54,077 nucleotides of DNA from a virus, in the IMG/VR virus record IMGVR_UViG_3300042288_001682, positions 1 to 54,077 of that record. One strand, given 5' to 3'. Positions 29,424 through 37,927 of this stretch are shown piece by piece. The translations under genes and the position numbers were made by a program. The notes beneath the pieces are model-generated. The model ran no database searches, was not told the origin of the DNA, and saw only the letters and a program-made list of their open reading frames with translations. Positions within the stretch are counted from its first letter, which is position 1. Every line of letters begins with the position of its first letter.

Positions 29424-30200
29424 ATGTTAGGTGGATATAGGGGCAACCCTTATGGAATGGGTGCAGCTAACAGGAGAGGACCTTTAATTTCTCCTGGTGC
29501 TCCCCCAATAGTAAATAGATCAATTGTACCACATGGTGGTGCGGGAATAGTGCCTTCTTCTGCTGGTAATTACGCGGGTGTGCCCGTACCTTACAGTGGA
29601 AGTAGGGCGATTGTACCGTCCTATACTGGAAGTAGGTCGGTTGTTCCAGCTTATAATGGAAGCACAGCAATTGCACCTTACACACCACCAGCTGGACCAA
29701 ATTATGCTGGTGTCCCTGTTGGTGATGCTTATAGTCCATATGGTGGAAGCAGAGCAATTGTACCATTTGATGGTGGTGCAACTGGAGCAAGTGGAGCAGG
29801 TGGTAGAGCTTCTTACAAGCGAAGAGGACCAAGAATGGGTGGTTTTGGTGGTAAAACTAGTGCATCTTCTATGACTAGAGATATTGTACCCTACAATTCT
29901 GTTGGAAAGTTTGCCAAACATGCTGGAAATATTGGTGCTGGGATTGGTGGTTTAATGGCACTTGGTGCTGTTGGTAAAACTTATGACCGACTTAGGCATG
30001 GTGAATATGGTGGAGCAGCTTTGTCAGCAGGTATGGGTGCAGCATATGGTTATGGTGCTTATTACTCTGCAATGAATAAACAAGCTATGAGCAATCACTT
30101 TGATACCGCCGCCAAATTTGTAGGAAAGAAGGGTTCTGCTGGTTTCTCAAATATTAAGGGAACCAAATGGGGTGGAGCAATTGCTAAATTCTTTAGTTAA
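29424..30200 (+). CDS. Low-complexity repeat protein with IVP/VVP units
   Basis: In this 258-aa protein, residues about 30-155 hold repeated units of the form GSRAIVPxYxG. Examples are RSIVPHGGAG, GSRAIVPSYTG, GSRSVVPAYNG, GSTAIAPYT, GSRAIVPFDG and TRDIVPYNS. They are mixed with duplicated NYAGVPV segments. The C-terminal third is Gly/Ala-rich with a hydrophobic helix (GNIGAGIGGLMALGAVG) and a basic region. Elastic, Pro/Gly/Tyr-rich repeats suggest a structural or decoration role. The codons vary between units, so the repeat is old or selected at protein level. Confidence 0.6.
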   Translation: MLGGYRGNPYGMGAANRRGPLISPGAPPIVNRSIVPHGGAGIVPSSAGNYAGVPVPYSGSRAIVPSYTGSRSVVPAYNGSTAIAPYTPPAGPNYAGVPVGDAYSPYGGSRAIVPFDGGATGASGAGGRASYKRRGPRMGGFGGKTSASSMTRDIVPYNSVGKFAKHAGNIGAGIGGLMALGAVGKTYDRLRHGEYGGAALSAGMGAAYGYGAYYSAMNKQAMSNHFDTAAKFVGKKGSAGFSNIKGTKWGGAIAKFFS

Positions 30201-30209
30201 GGGTGTATA

Positions 30210-31634
30210 ATGGATATAAATAATTTACATATTATAAATGAATCAGCAGTTTTAAGGGTAGAGAATCCTATCTATGATGGATTAGGTGGACCTATTCAAG
30301 AAGCAGCTATTGCTGATTTTAAGGTTAAGGATGTTCAGGCAGTTTACCCCTTAATTAATGCTTTGAATTCTGAGAAGATTACTAGGAATAGTACTTATTA
30401 TCCTAGACAAGAATTAATTGGTAAGAAGAATAAGTCTAATCCAACTGGATATTCTAGTTGGGTTTTACCATATGCTAAACCTGTTATTGAAGAACACAGA
30501 TTAAGTGATGGTTGGAATCCTGCTTCTTCACCTTTAGGAAGAGTATTAATGTCTTCCTACAAACCACATGAAGCAAGCAAAATTATTCCTGCAAAAGGTG
30601 GTATGCCAGGATATGAAAAAGGTGATGGTGCTATGCAATTTGTATGTTGCATTAGTGACCAAACTGCTGTACCTAAAGTATTAGGTGGAGCTTTCCACAC
30701 TGTTTCTATTGGTGCAAATGCTGAGGGACTTATTGAGTCTATTTCTGGGCAAGATTTAATTCAACTTAGACGACAAGGAAAAGAGTTGCCGCCATATTCT
30801 AGGGGACAGAGATATAATGTTGGCAATAAAGAACAACTATCTTACTGGACTTATAAAGGGATCAGAGGCGCAGAAGTTAGTTATGTAAACTCTCCTAGCG
30901 ATACTGATGCGTATACACAAGATTCTGACATTGGTATTGATAATGTAAGAATGCTTTTAGGGCAAAAGAAGATTGGTGAAAATACATTTGAGTTCTGTGA
31001 TGCTTTAACTCTTGAAAATGTTCTTGAAATGTCTTCAAGTGAGTATTATGCTATTGCTCCAGATGCTGAGTTTATTGAATCACAAAAGAGACCAAAGCAA
31101 TGGAATATTGCTTTCTCTGGTGAGAAGGAAGCTGAAAAAGCAGATGTAACGGAATCTACTAAAGAACCTATCACAGAAAATACTATTGTTGTAGACAAAG
31201 ATAATAATAGTTTTAAGGTTGTTAAGGTATTAAACTCTGAATACATTCTTGGTAGACAGTTAATAGGAAATAAAGAGTCTCTTAATATTAAGAAGCTTGA
31301 ACAAAAAAATATTACTAAAACTGGTGAGGCAATTCAATTAAGCATAACTGATAACCTTACAGAAAAAGAAAAAACAGAATTAAAGGAATATTTTAAGAAA
31401 AAATCAGATCCTAACAGCGAAATATTAAAGAATTCACCTTTTTCTATTCCTCTATTAGCTTTACACAACAAAGAGTCTTGGGATAATGTTGATTTGAACT
31501 GGGCTTGGAGTTTTAAACAAGTAATGGAAAATTGTTTAGATTCTAACACTCTTCAATTATGGGGCATTGGTTTAGGAATAAGCAAAGAGTCTTTAGAAAA
31601 AATTAATGCAACTATTGATAAGGTACAAAAATAA
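30210..31634 (+). CDS. Putative prohead (capsid maturation) protease
   Basis: In this 474-aa protein, the N-terminal 230 residues fit a phage prohead protease. Candidate catalytic residues are H96 in EEHRLSD, and H163 and S166 in GAFHTVSIGANAEG, with a final GAEVSYVNSPSDTDA strand as in S78/U9-like enzymes. The C-terminal 240 residues are charged and helical, typical of a fused core or scaffold part removed during maturation. The enzyme would cut scaffold and capsid precursors before DNA packaging. Its place upstream of the scaffold and capsid genes agrees. The exact catalytic set is inferred. Confidence 0.7.
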   Translation: MDINNLHIINESAVLRVENPIYDGLGGPIQEAAIADFKVKDVQAVYPLINALNSEKITRNSTYYPRQELIGKKNKSNPTGYSSWVLPYAKPVIEEHRLSDGWNPASSPLGRVLMSSYKPHEASKIIPAKGGMPGYEKGDGAMQFVCCISDQTAVPKVLGGAFHTVSIGANAEGLIESISGQDLIQLRRQGKELPPYSRGQRYNVGNKEQLSYWTYKGIRGAEVSYVNSPSDTDAYTQDSDIGIDNVRMLLGQKKIGENTFEFCDALTLENVLEMSSSEYYAIAPDAEFIESQKRPKQWNIAFSGEKEAEKADVTESTKEPITENTIVVDKDNNSFKVVKVLNSEYILGRQLIGNKESLNIKKLEQKNITKTGEAIQLSITDNLTEKEKTELKEYFKKKSDPNSEILKNSPFSIPLLALHNKESWDNVDLNWAWSFKQVMENCLDSNTLQLWGIGLGISKESLEKINATIDKVQK

Positions 31635-32857
31635 TGAAAGAATTAAAAGAAAAAGTAAATATGTGCCTAAAGTCCTTAACTGAACTTAAAAAAGCAAAAG
31701 AGGAGTTGAAGGAAGATGAAAAGTCTTTAAACGACTTTAATTCCATTTGCTTGTCTCTTATTGAGAGCTTCTACGCTCAGAATAAGGTTGCAGGTTTGGT
31801 AGTAAAGGCTTTAGCAGCAGCAGAAGCACCAAATGAAGGAGTTGGTGATGAGGCATTACTTACAAAGTGCCAAGAAGAGTCACTAGAAATTTACGGTGAT
31901 TGGACAGAAGAAGCTGTACAGGTTGCAGTTATGTCATACGTACTTCAAGGCGGCGAATTTACTCTGTCTGAAGAAGAGTCTGTAAAGATGGTTCCTTTGG
32001 AGTCGTTTTACGGTCTTACAGAAAGTATGGGTGATTCTGAGTATACTCAAAAAGAATTTGAGAGTCTTCCTGAAACTGTATTTGCTGGAGAAAACAAAAC
32101 ATTTCCAGTTTACAACTTGGAGTCCGCATTACTAGCAGTTAAAACATTAGAAAGCTTAGAAGAAAAAGAAGATACAACAAATAAGGTATTTGAAGCTTCT
32201 GCTAAGTATGGTATTGTTAAGACAGAAAATGGTGTTGGCTTTACTCCAATCCAAATTGAATCAGTCGGCTCTGACAGTAAAGTTACAAAATACGTTCCTT
32301 TTGTTTTAAATACAGAAGCAGAATTTAAGGAGTTTTCAGATAATATTGATTTACTAGCAGAAACTTACTCTATTAGTAATGACATAAAAGAAAAAATACT
32401 TAGTTTTTCAAATAATATTAAAGAAAAGATTATTGAAAATAAAGAGTATTCCCCTCTATTAGTTAAAGAAAGTGAATTTGACAGCCCAGTTGTTTTAACA
32501 AACGAATTTCTGTTGTCATACTTCACAAAGCACGAAGCCCAAAACACTGAAAAAGAAAGTTTGATGAAACTTGTCGGGGCAGTAAGAAAACTTGGGATTA
32601 GTAATGAAAGTTTAGAAGAAAACGCAAAGCCGTATTCTGTTTTCGGTACTTCGGTCTTAAAGAAGCTGATGTTAAAACCAGTTGAAGGTAAGGCAGAGGA
32701 AACACCTAAAGTAGACGTAGTTGCACAACCCAATTCAGAAGAATCTAGTAAAGCAAAAGAAACAAATAAACCAGAAACAATACTAGAAGTATTTGAGAAA
32801 ACGCACTTTTCATCATTCAAAAACAGTAAAAAGAAAAAATTAGGAGAAACTAAGTAA
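31634..32857 (+). CDS. Putative prohead scaffold/core protein
   Basis: This 407-aa protein is strongly acidic and helical, beginning MKELKEKVNMCLKSLTELKK. Many short Glu-Ser/Leu-Glu segments (SLEEN, LESFY, KESEFD) could be prohead protease sites. It ends in a basic tail (SSFKNSKKKKLGETK), as scaffold proteins often do to bind the capsid protein. It starts on the last base of the protease stop codon and precedes the capsid genes. Scaffold function is inferred from composition and order. Confidence 0.6.
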   Translation: MKELKEKVNMCLKSLTELKKAKEELKEDEKSLNDFNSICLSLIESFYAQNKVAGLVVKALAAAEAPNEGVGDEALLTKCQEESLEIYGDWTEEAVQVAVMSYVLQGGEFTLSEEESVKMVPLESFYGLTESMGDSEYTQKEFESLPETVFAGENKTFPVYNLESALLAVKTLESLEEKEDTTNKVFEASAKYGIVKTENGVGFTPIQIESVGSDSKVTKYVPFVLNTEAEFKEFSDNIDLLAETYSISNDIKEKILSFSNNIKEKIIENKEYSPLLVKESEFDSPVVLTNEFLLSYFTKHEAQNTEKESLMKLVGAVRKLGISNESLEENAKPYSVFGTSVLKKLMLKPVEGKAEETPKVDVVAQPNSEESSKAKETNKPETILEVFEKTHFSSFKNSKKKKLGETK

Positions 32858-34323
32858 TGAGTATTTCAGATTTCTATGGCTCGTCAATGCAGCCTACAAA
32901 AAGATGGACCGGAGGCTTTACAGAAGTCTCAGGACCACAAGTTGGTCAAACACCGCCAGAAGCTCTGCGTGTTGACCCATTCCTTCCTGGTCAATTTGCT
33001 GACCCTTACGATCCAGCCGGAACTATTGTAATCCCAGCAGGTCGTTTTGTGTCTATTGGCCAATCAGCTGCTTCTGCTGATGCTTCCTATACTAGCACTG
33101 GTGGTGTTGCTTCGGTTAACACATCTAGAATGGGACAAGCTGCTAGAGGTTTGACTATGCTTACTCTTCACGATGGAAGAAACTTGACTCCTGTTGGATT
33201 GTCAACTAATAACATCTTCAAGAGCACTGCACAGTATTCTACTGGCAACCCAACTGCTGGTGGTGAATTCTGGCAAACAGGAAATACGTTTGGTACAGAC
33301 TCAGCACAAAGTGCATCTGATGTAAAGTTCAGACGCGGATTCTTGGCTGCTGCCCCATTCGTATTGTCAGTTAACAACGCACAAGGTGCTTTGGTTTCTG
33401 GTGACAGTTTGACAGGTTTCTGGGGATCAACAACTAGCACTTCAGCTATTGGTTGGATTCACAGAGGTAAGCCAGTTAAGCGACAAGAAAAGACAGTTAG
33501 ATTCCAATTGTTCTCTGCTGGTACTACTGTTACTTTGACAGAAGCAATCTATCCTGGTATTGAACCACGCGCCATTGCTCTTAGAAATACAACAACTGTT
33601 GTAACTGGCTCAACCACTTTTGCCTTCAACGGTACAAACTGGGTTGCAACATTGCCAGCTACTTCAACTGAAATCTTCTATGAGTACGGTCAAGCTGAAG
33701 AACAACATGGTGGAGAAGTTGTAAGAATTCAATCTCTCGCTGATGTTAAGTCAAGAGAAGAACTGTTCAAGTTTGTTGAAGTTGCTAGAGGCGACTACCT
33801 CAACTATCCTCCAATGAGTCAAAAGGTTGCTGTTGTTACTCGAAATCAGGAAGCTGCTTCGGTTGTTACTGCTAACAGAGTTTATCGAATCCTTAATGCT
33901 CCTCTTTCCATCAACCACGCTGTAGTTGTAGAAATGCAAGGAACTGTTCTTGATCCAAGCACTGGAATTCTTGCAACATACTCTTCAGACAACTGGTTTA
34001 CACTCCCTTCAGGTCCTCAACTTAGTCTGGTGGTTGCTCTTAACGGACCATACCACAACATTAACTGGAGAACAGGTACTATTGAATTTGCTGCAAACGT
34101 TGCAACAATTACAGCAGTACGAGTAACCTACTCTTCAATTGCAAATGATAGAACAGGTGCAGTATTGTGGGGTGCTGGTATTGAAGGTCTTACTGATGGA
34201 CGATACCTTACAGCTGGAGCAGGTTCCGCTGGACAGTTGGTACCATCAAGTAGAACTGGTATTCCGGCTCACCTTAACTTTGCCGATGTTGTCGGTGAAA
34301 TGAGGTTCCTGGTTAAGAACTAA
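32857..34323 (+). CDS. Major head-associated structural protein
   Basis: This 488-aa protein is rich in Thr, Ser, Gly and Ala, with a beta-strand pattern throughout (GTIVIPAGRFVSIGQSAA; TVRFQLFSAGTTVTL). It uses GC-richer, well-biased codons (such as GTT, GGT and AAC) like the major capsid gene that follows. It has no cysteines and no enzyme motif. It is probably an abundant head protein such as a decoration, vertex or second capsid protein. A hairpin (34333-34352) separates it from the capsid gene. Homology was not established. Confidence 0.65.
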   Translation: MSISDFYGSSMQPTKRWTGGFTEVSGPQVGQTPPEALRVDPFLPGQFADPYDPAGTIVIPAGRFVSIGQSAASADASYTSTGGVASVNTSRMGQAARGLTMLTLHDGRNLTPVGLSTNNIFKSTAQYSTGNPTAGGEFWQTGNTFGTDSAQSASDVKFRRGFLAAAPFVLSVNNAQGALVSGDSLTGFWGSTTSTSAIGWIHRGKPVKRQEKTVRFQLFSAGTTVTLTEAIYPGIEPRAIALRNTTTVVTGSTTFAFNGTNWVATLPATSTEIFYEYGQAEEQHGGEVVRIQSLADVKSREELFKFVEVARGDYLNYPPMSQKVAVVTRNQEAASVVTANRVYRILNAPLSINHAVVVEMQGTVLDPSTGILATYSSDNWFTLPSGPQLSLVVALNGPYHNINWRTGTIEFAANVATITAVRVTYSSIANDRTGAVLWGAGIEGLTDGRYLTAGAGSAGQLVPSSRTGIPAHLNFADVVGEMRFLVKN

Positions 34324-34332
34324 GATGTACTT

Positions 34333-34352
34333 TGGGTGGGGCAACCCACCCA
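34333..34352 (+). terminator. Hairpin between head protein and capsid genes
   Basis: TGGGTGGG and CCCACCCA close a GCAA tetraloop, followed by TAAAAAAATAATT. Without a T-run it may pause transcription or protect the upstream mRNA end. AGGAAATTAAAAAA precedes the next ATG. Confidence 0.55.
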
Positions 34353-34379
34353 TAAAAAAATAATTAGGAAATTAAAAAA

Positions 34380-35609
34380 ATGAAAAATAAGAGTATCTTA
34401 AATTTAATCAAGGAAGCAACCAGCAACGCAGAATATGAATTTAACAAATTTGTTGAAGCATCTGGAATGACTATCGGCACTGAGGAAGGAAACGTCTCTA
34501 AAGCAGAAGCTTTGGGTGCTATGGACTCAGTTAAGGAATATGTCCACGCTCTCTTTACTAGAACTGACTCAGAAGGTAACCGTATGGAAGTTCCAAACGT
34601 TGACCTTGCTGAAATGTTGACCTCTTCTGACTCTTCTGGTGTGTTCAAGCGTGTTATCAGTGAGATTCTGGTTAAGCCAAAGGAACCAGCCCTCTTCCTG
34701 TCAAATAACGTAGCTAAACAGGTTACTTTAGATGCTAAAGCACCTTTGACAGTTACATTCCCAGTTGTGGGTGCTTACCAAGCGTTCCCAGTTGGTGAAG
34801 GACAAGAGTACAGACAACAAGTTATGACTATGCAAGAACACATTGCTAGTCTGCGACTTGGTAAGGTTGGTGTTATGGCTTCTCTTACAGAAGAAGTTGT
34901 TGAGCACTCAATCTATCCTCTCATCAACCTTAACCTTGAATTGATGGCAAATGGTATTAACCGATACGGTGAAGAACTTTGCTACAAGGCTTTGACTCAG
35001 AAGGCACAAGAAGTTTTCAACAACGATACTGGTGTATCTGCTGAAAGAACTTCAGGTGTTGATGTTGGACAAGTCTGGAACGGTTCAGTTGCTTTGAAGG
35101 ATATCTTGACAATGGCTGGTGTTGTTGTTGGTAACAGATACGAACCAAGCCACATGTTGATTCACCCTCTGGCATACCACGTTATCTTCCAAGATCCACT
35201 TATCCGATCAACATTCTTCCACCAAGGACAAATTGGTAGCGGTATTCACCGACAACTGCCTAAGTTTGACCAAGGTGCAAATATGCCATTTGGTTTGAGT
35301 TATGTTCCTTACTACGCTCTTCCTTATCAGGAGTCTGGAGTTATGGCAAGTCACCCAGGTTCAGGTTTCGCATCTGCCCTCTTGACCGACATCTATGTTA
35401 TTGACAGTGCAAACTCAATGACAATGTTGAGCAGAGGCGATATTGAAATTGACAGCATGGATGACTGGTTCAAGGATGCTACAACTCTTAAGGCACGTAA
35501 GTACATGGCTGTTGCTGGTATGGATGGTGGTAAGGGTATGACAGTTGCTCGAAACGTTCGAGTGGTTGAAAACTTTACCCCGATTATGACGGTAAGAAAT
35601 ACGGTCTAA
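34380..35609 (+). CDS. Major capsid protein
   Basis: The 409-aa protein has a charged helical N-terminal region (about residues 1-75) that may be cleaved by the protease. An HK97-like core follows: PLTVTFPVVGAYQAFPVGEG leads into a stretch like the E-loop/spine region (QVMTMQEHIASLRLGKVGVM; LTEEVVEHSIYPLINLNLEL), and HMLIHPLAYHVIFQDP forms the P-domain. Codon use is the most biased in the window, as expected for an abundant protein. It lies in the standard place after protease and scaffold genes. Hairpins on both sides would allow it to be expressed at its own level. Confidence 0.85.
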   Translation: MKNKSILNLIKEATSNAEYEFNKFVEASGMTIGTEEGNVSKAEALGAMDSVKEYVHALFTRTDSEGNRMEVPNVDLAEMLTSSDSSGVFKRVISEILVKPKEPALFLSNNVAKQVTLDAKAPLTVTFPVVGAYQAFPVGEGQEYRQQVMTMQEHIASLRLGKVGVMASLTEEVVEHSIYPLINLNLELMANGINRYGEELCYKALTQKAQEVFNNDTGVSAERTSGVDVGQVWNGSVALKDILTMAGVVVGNRYEPSHMLIHPLAYHVIFQDPLIRSTFFHQGQIGSGIHRQLPKFDQGANMPFGLSYVPYYALPYQESGVMASHPGSGFASALLTDIYVIDSANSMTMLSRGDIEIDSMDDWFKDATTLKARKYMAVAGMDGGKGMTVARNVRVVENFTPIMTVRNTV

Positions 35610-35612
35610 GTT

Positions 35613-35632
35613 GTGGGGGTGAAAACCCCCAC
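35613..35632 (+). terminator. Terminator after major capsid gene
   Basis: GTGGGGGT and ACCCCCAC pair around GAAA, followed by TCATTTTCTCCTTTT. It is very stable, with a loosely T-rich tail. Confidence 0.75.
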
Positions 35633-35648
35633 TCATTTTCTCCTTTTA

Positions 35649-35674
35649 AGGCTTATCTAGTGATAGATAAGCCT
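35649..35674 (+). terminator. Second hairpin after major capsid gene
   Basis: AGGCTTATCTA and TAGATAAGCCT form an 11-bp stem, followed by CTATTTATAA. It stacks behind the first terminator and ends 15 nt before the next ATG. Confidence 0.7.
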
Positions 35675-35688
35675 CTATTTATAATAAG

Positions 35689-37311
35689 ATGGTTGGATTC
35701 CCAGAATTAGTTAATAATTATCCAGAAAACGGTCAAAAAGACTTTTTAGTGGATTCTGACATCTACTTGGATTGGTCTAAAGATATTGACCTCTCTCAGT
35801 TAACAGACTCAGGTGAATTATCAAAAAGATTCATCTTAATAAATGAGTCAACTAACACAACTACTCCTCTTACATATATTAGCTATAACGCAAGTAATAA
35901 GAGAGTTACCCTAAGACCTAGTACAACTTTAACAGCATCAACATCTTATAGGTTGGTTGTTAGAAGTGGGTTTGCGGATTCTGTTGGAAGAAAGACTAGA
36001 CAAGACTATACTATTTACTTTACCACAAATAGTATTGGCATATCTACTACAACGCTAGTAACCCCTCCAGACAGTTCAGTACTAATTGATTTACCTTATG
36101 TATTTAGCTGGACAGCTAGTACTGCAACTACGGGTGTTGTTAATCTTGGTTATGATGTTAATTTCTATGAAAATGGTATTAATATTGGCACCTTCACAAC
36201 AGCAAGCACCTCCCTATCTTTAAGTACAGGTAGTTTTGAGTCTGTCATTGGTTCTGTTGTTGGGAGGTCATTAAATTGGGACGTAACACCTAGAACTCAT
36301 GTGGGTGTTACAGGAACACCTTTCTACACCGTACCTTCTGAAAGACGAACTGTTTTATTTCAGAGAACACAACTAGAAGCTACTGACCCTACATCAAATA
36401 GGACTTATGATTATGCAGACTATACTGTAACTAAGCCCTTATACGTAGAAGAAGTAAGTCCAAAACATATGACCTCAATGGTAAACAGTTTTGGAACTAT
36501 AAGCGTTACATTTTCCCAACCCGTAGCTACTGGAGCTATTAATGATTATATATCATTTACTAGAAAAGATCAACTACCAAGAAACGATATTGAAGCTAGT
36601 TATTTAGATCTTCCAGTTAGTGGGTCGTGGGTAGTGTCTGGACTAACAGCAACCTTTACACCTTCAGAGACTATACTTAGTAACCTTAAATATACTATAA
36701 CAGTTAAAAAAGGTTTACCAAGTTTGAATGGTTTAAGAACCACAACTCAAGAAGAAGTTTTCTGGTTTTCAAGTAGATACAACCCATACTACGTTGATAT
36801 TAGATTAATTAAATCAAGGTTAAGATCAGAGGCTGCAACAATGCCAGACGATTTAATTAATTTCTATATTTATATGGCATCACTAGAGGCAAATGCTAAG
36901 TATCAGGCATGGTTACTAAACTTACCAAGCATATCTAGCTTCTCTGACCCTTTAAGAGAAAGTTATGTTAGGAGTCCAAGTAATAACTTAACTGGTTTTG
37001 GTGTATTAAAGTGGGTTGAAAATTACACTCTTTATAACATCTATTCTTCTATTCTTGTAGATGAAATTAGAAATGTTGGTAGAAGAAGAAGATTAGCTGA
37101 TTACGAAGAATCACTATCAGATCATTTCATAGATGCAATTGATGCTGCAAAGAAAGATGTTAAAGCTGCTCTTGATCATTGGGAGTCCTTCTTGATTCCA
37201 GCTATGGATATAGGTGTTGGTGGAAGAATGACAGACACATATCTACCTTATGACCACTATATGGACTTATCATTAGATAGACCAGAATATGATAGGGGAG
37301 ATATATTCTAA
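35689..37311 (+). CDS. Neck/adaptor protein with two SbsA-type Ig-like domains
   Basis: In this 540-aa protein, residues about 15-115 form a Big_5 (SbsA Ig-like) domain (WSKDIDL...SKRFILINESTN...YRLVVRSGFADSVG...YTIYFTTNS). A second beta domain follows, and another Big_5-like repeat spans about 258-362 (ISVTFSQPVATGAINDYISF; ATFTPSETILSNLKYTITV). The C-terminal 180 residues are helical (IRLIKSRLRSEAATMPDDL), resembling head-tail adaptor proteins. Such a mix suggests a neck protein decorated with Ig domains that may bind sugars on the host. It is followed by the connector-like gene with a one-base overlap. Confidence 0.6.
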   Translation: MVGFPELVNNYPENGQKDFLVDSDIYLDWSKDIDLSQLTDSGELSKRFILINESTNTTTPLTYISYNASNKRVTLRPSTTLTASTSYRLVVRSGFADSVGRKTRQDYTIYFTTNSIGISTTTLVTPPDSSVLIDLPYVFSWTASTATTGVVNLGYDVNFYENGINIGTFTTASTSLSLSTGSFESVIGSVVGRSLNWDVTPRTHVGVTGTPFYTVPSERRTVLFQRTQLEATDPTSNRTYDYADYTVTKPLYVEEVSPKHMTSMVNSFGTISVTFSQPVATGAINDYISFTRKDQLPRNDIEASYLDLPVSGSWVVSGLTATFTPSETILSNLKYTITVKKGLPSLNGLRTTTQEEVFWFSSRYNPYYVDIRLIKSRLRSEAATMPDDLINFYIYMASLEANAKYQAWLLNLPSISSFSDPLRESYVRSPSNNLTGFGVLKWVENYTLYNIYSSILVDEIRNVGRRRRLADYEESLSDHFIDAIDAAKKDVKAALDHWESFLIPAMDIGVGGRMTDTYLPYDHYMDLSLDRPEYDRGDIF

Positions 37312-37922
37312 TGTCAGAGTGGGGTCAATCTAGATCTAACTGGAAGAAAGCTTATCCTATTGGCAACAGTGCGGAAAAGTTCATCTTTGAAAACCCAGAT
37401 TACGCAATTTATTTAAGGTTGCGCGATGAGGATAAGTGTGCAAAGCATTGGAGCGATTCAGATGCGTCCACTACCATAGCTAGGGTGACCGAAGAGGCTT
37501 GCAGTAAGTGTTGGGGTACTGGGAGACTGGTTACCCCTAAGATCATCCCTATAAGGCTTGCACAAGGACTAGCAAGCACACAAGGTGAAGTAAGAAGCGA
37601 AGCTGGTTATCTTGAAGTTTGGAGTTATACTGGATATATTCCAAGAGTTATTAAACCAGAACTTGAAGATATTATTTTAATTTGTGAGTGGAACATTCCT
37701 ATTGAACAAGTTCCTGTTAACCCTAAAAGAAAAGTTCTTCGTTTTACTGATGCACTAACTATTAAATCAGTTGTTGATAGGTTTGAAAGAGAAGTTGCAT
37801 ACATTGGCATAAACCTAAAAAATACAAATATTGATAAAAATCTGCTTGATAAAAATATTCCACTAACAATAGACACTCCGATTTTCAAAGAAGAAGAGTG
37901 GTCTAGAACAACTTACTGGTAA
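37311..37922 (+). CDS. Putative head-tail connector protein with zinc motif
   Basis: This 203-aa protein contains one cysteine/histidine group (KCAKHWSD, then EEACSKCWGTG) close to residues 41-66. Its CxxCxGTG resembles a DnaJ-type zinc knuckle. The C-terminal half has strands as in neck proteins (VLRFTDALTIKSVVDRFERE). A CxxC zinc site in head-tail joining proteins is known from several phages. Position between the adaptor and the first sheath-like gene supports a connector or tail-terminator role, which is inferred. Confidence 0.55.
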   Translation: MSEWGQSRSNWKKAYPIGNSAEKFIFENPDYAIYLRLRDEDKCAKHWSDSDASTTIARVTEEACSKCWGTGRLVTPKIIPIRLAQGLASTQGEVRSEAGYLEVWSYTGYIPRVIKPELEDIILICEWNIPIEQVPVNPKRKVLRFTDALTIKSVVDRFEREVAYIGINLKNTNIDKNLLDKNIPLTIDTPIFKEEEWSRTTYW

Positions 37923-37927
37923 TTTAT

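Noticed and set aside
29467-29921. Leftward open frames opposite the IVP repeat gene
   Set aside because: They stay open because of the repeat composition (His/Gln- and Ser/Thr-rich nonsense) and have no upstream signals.
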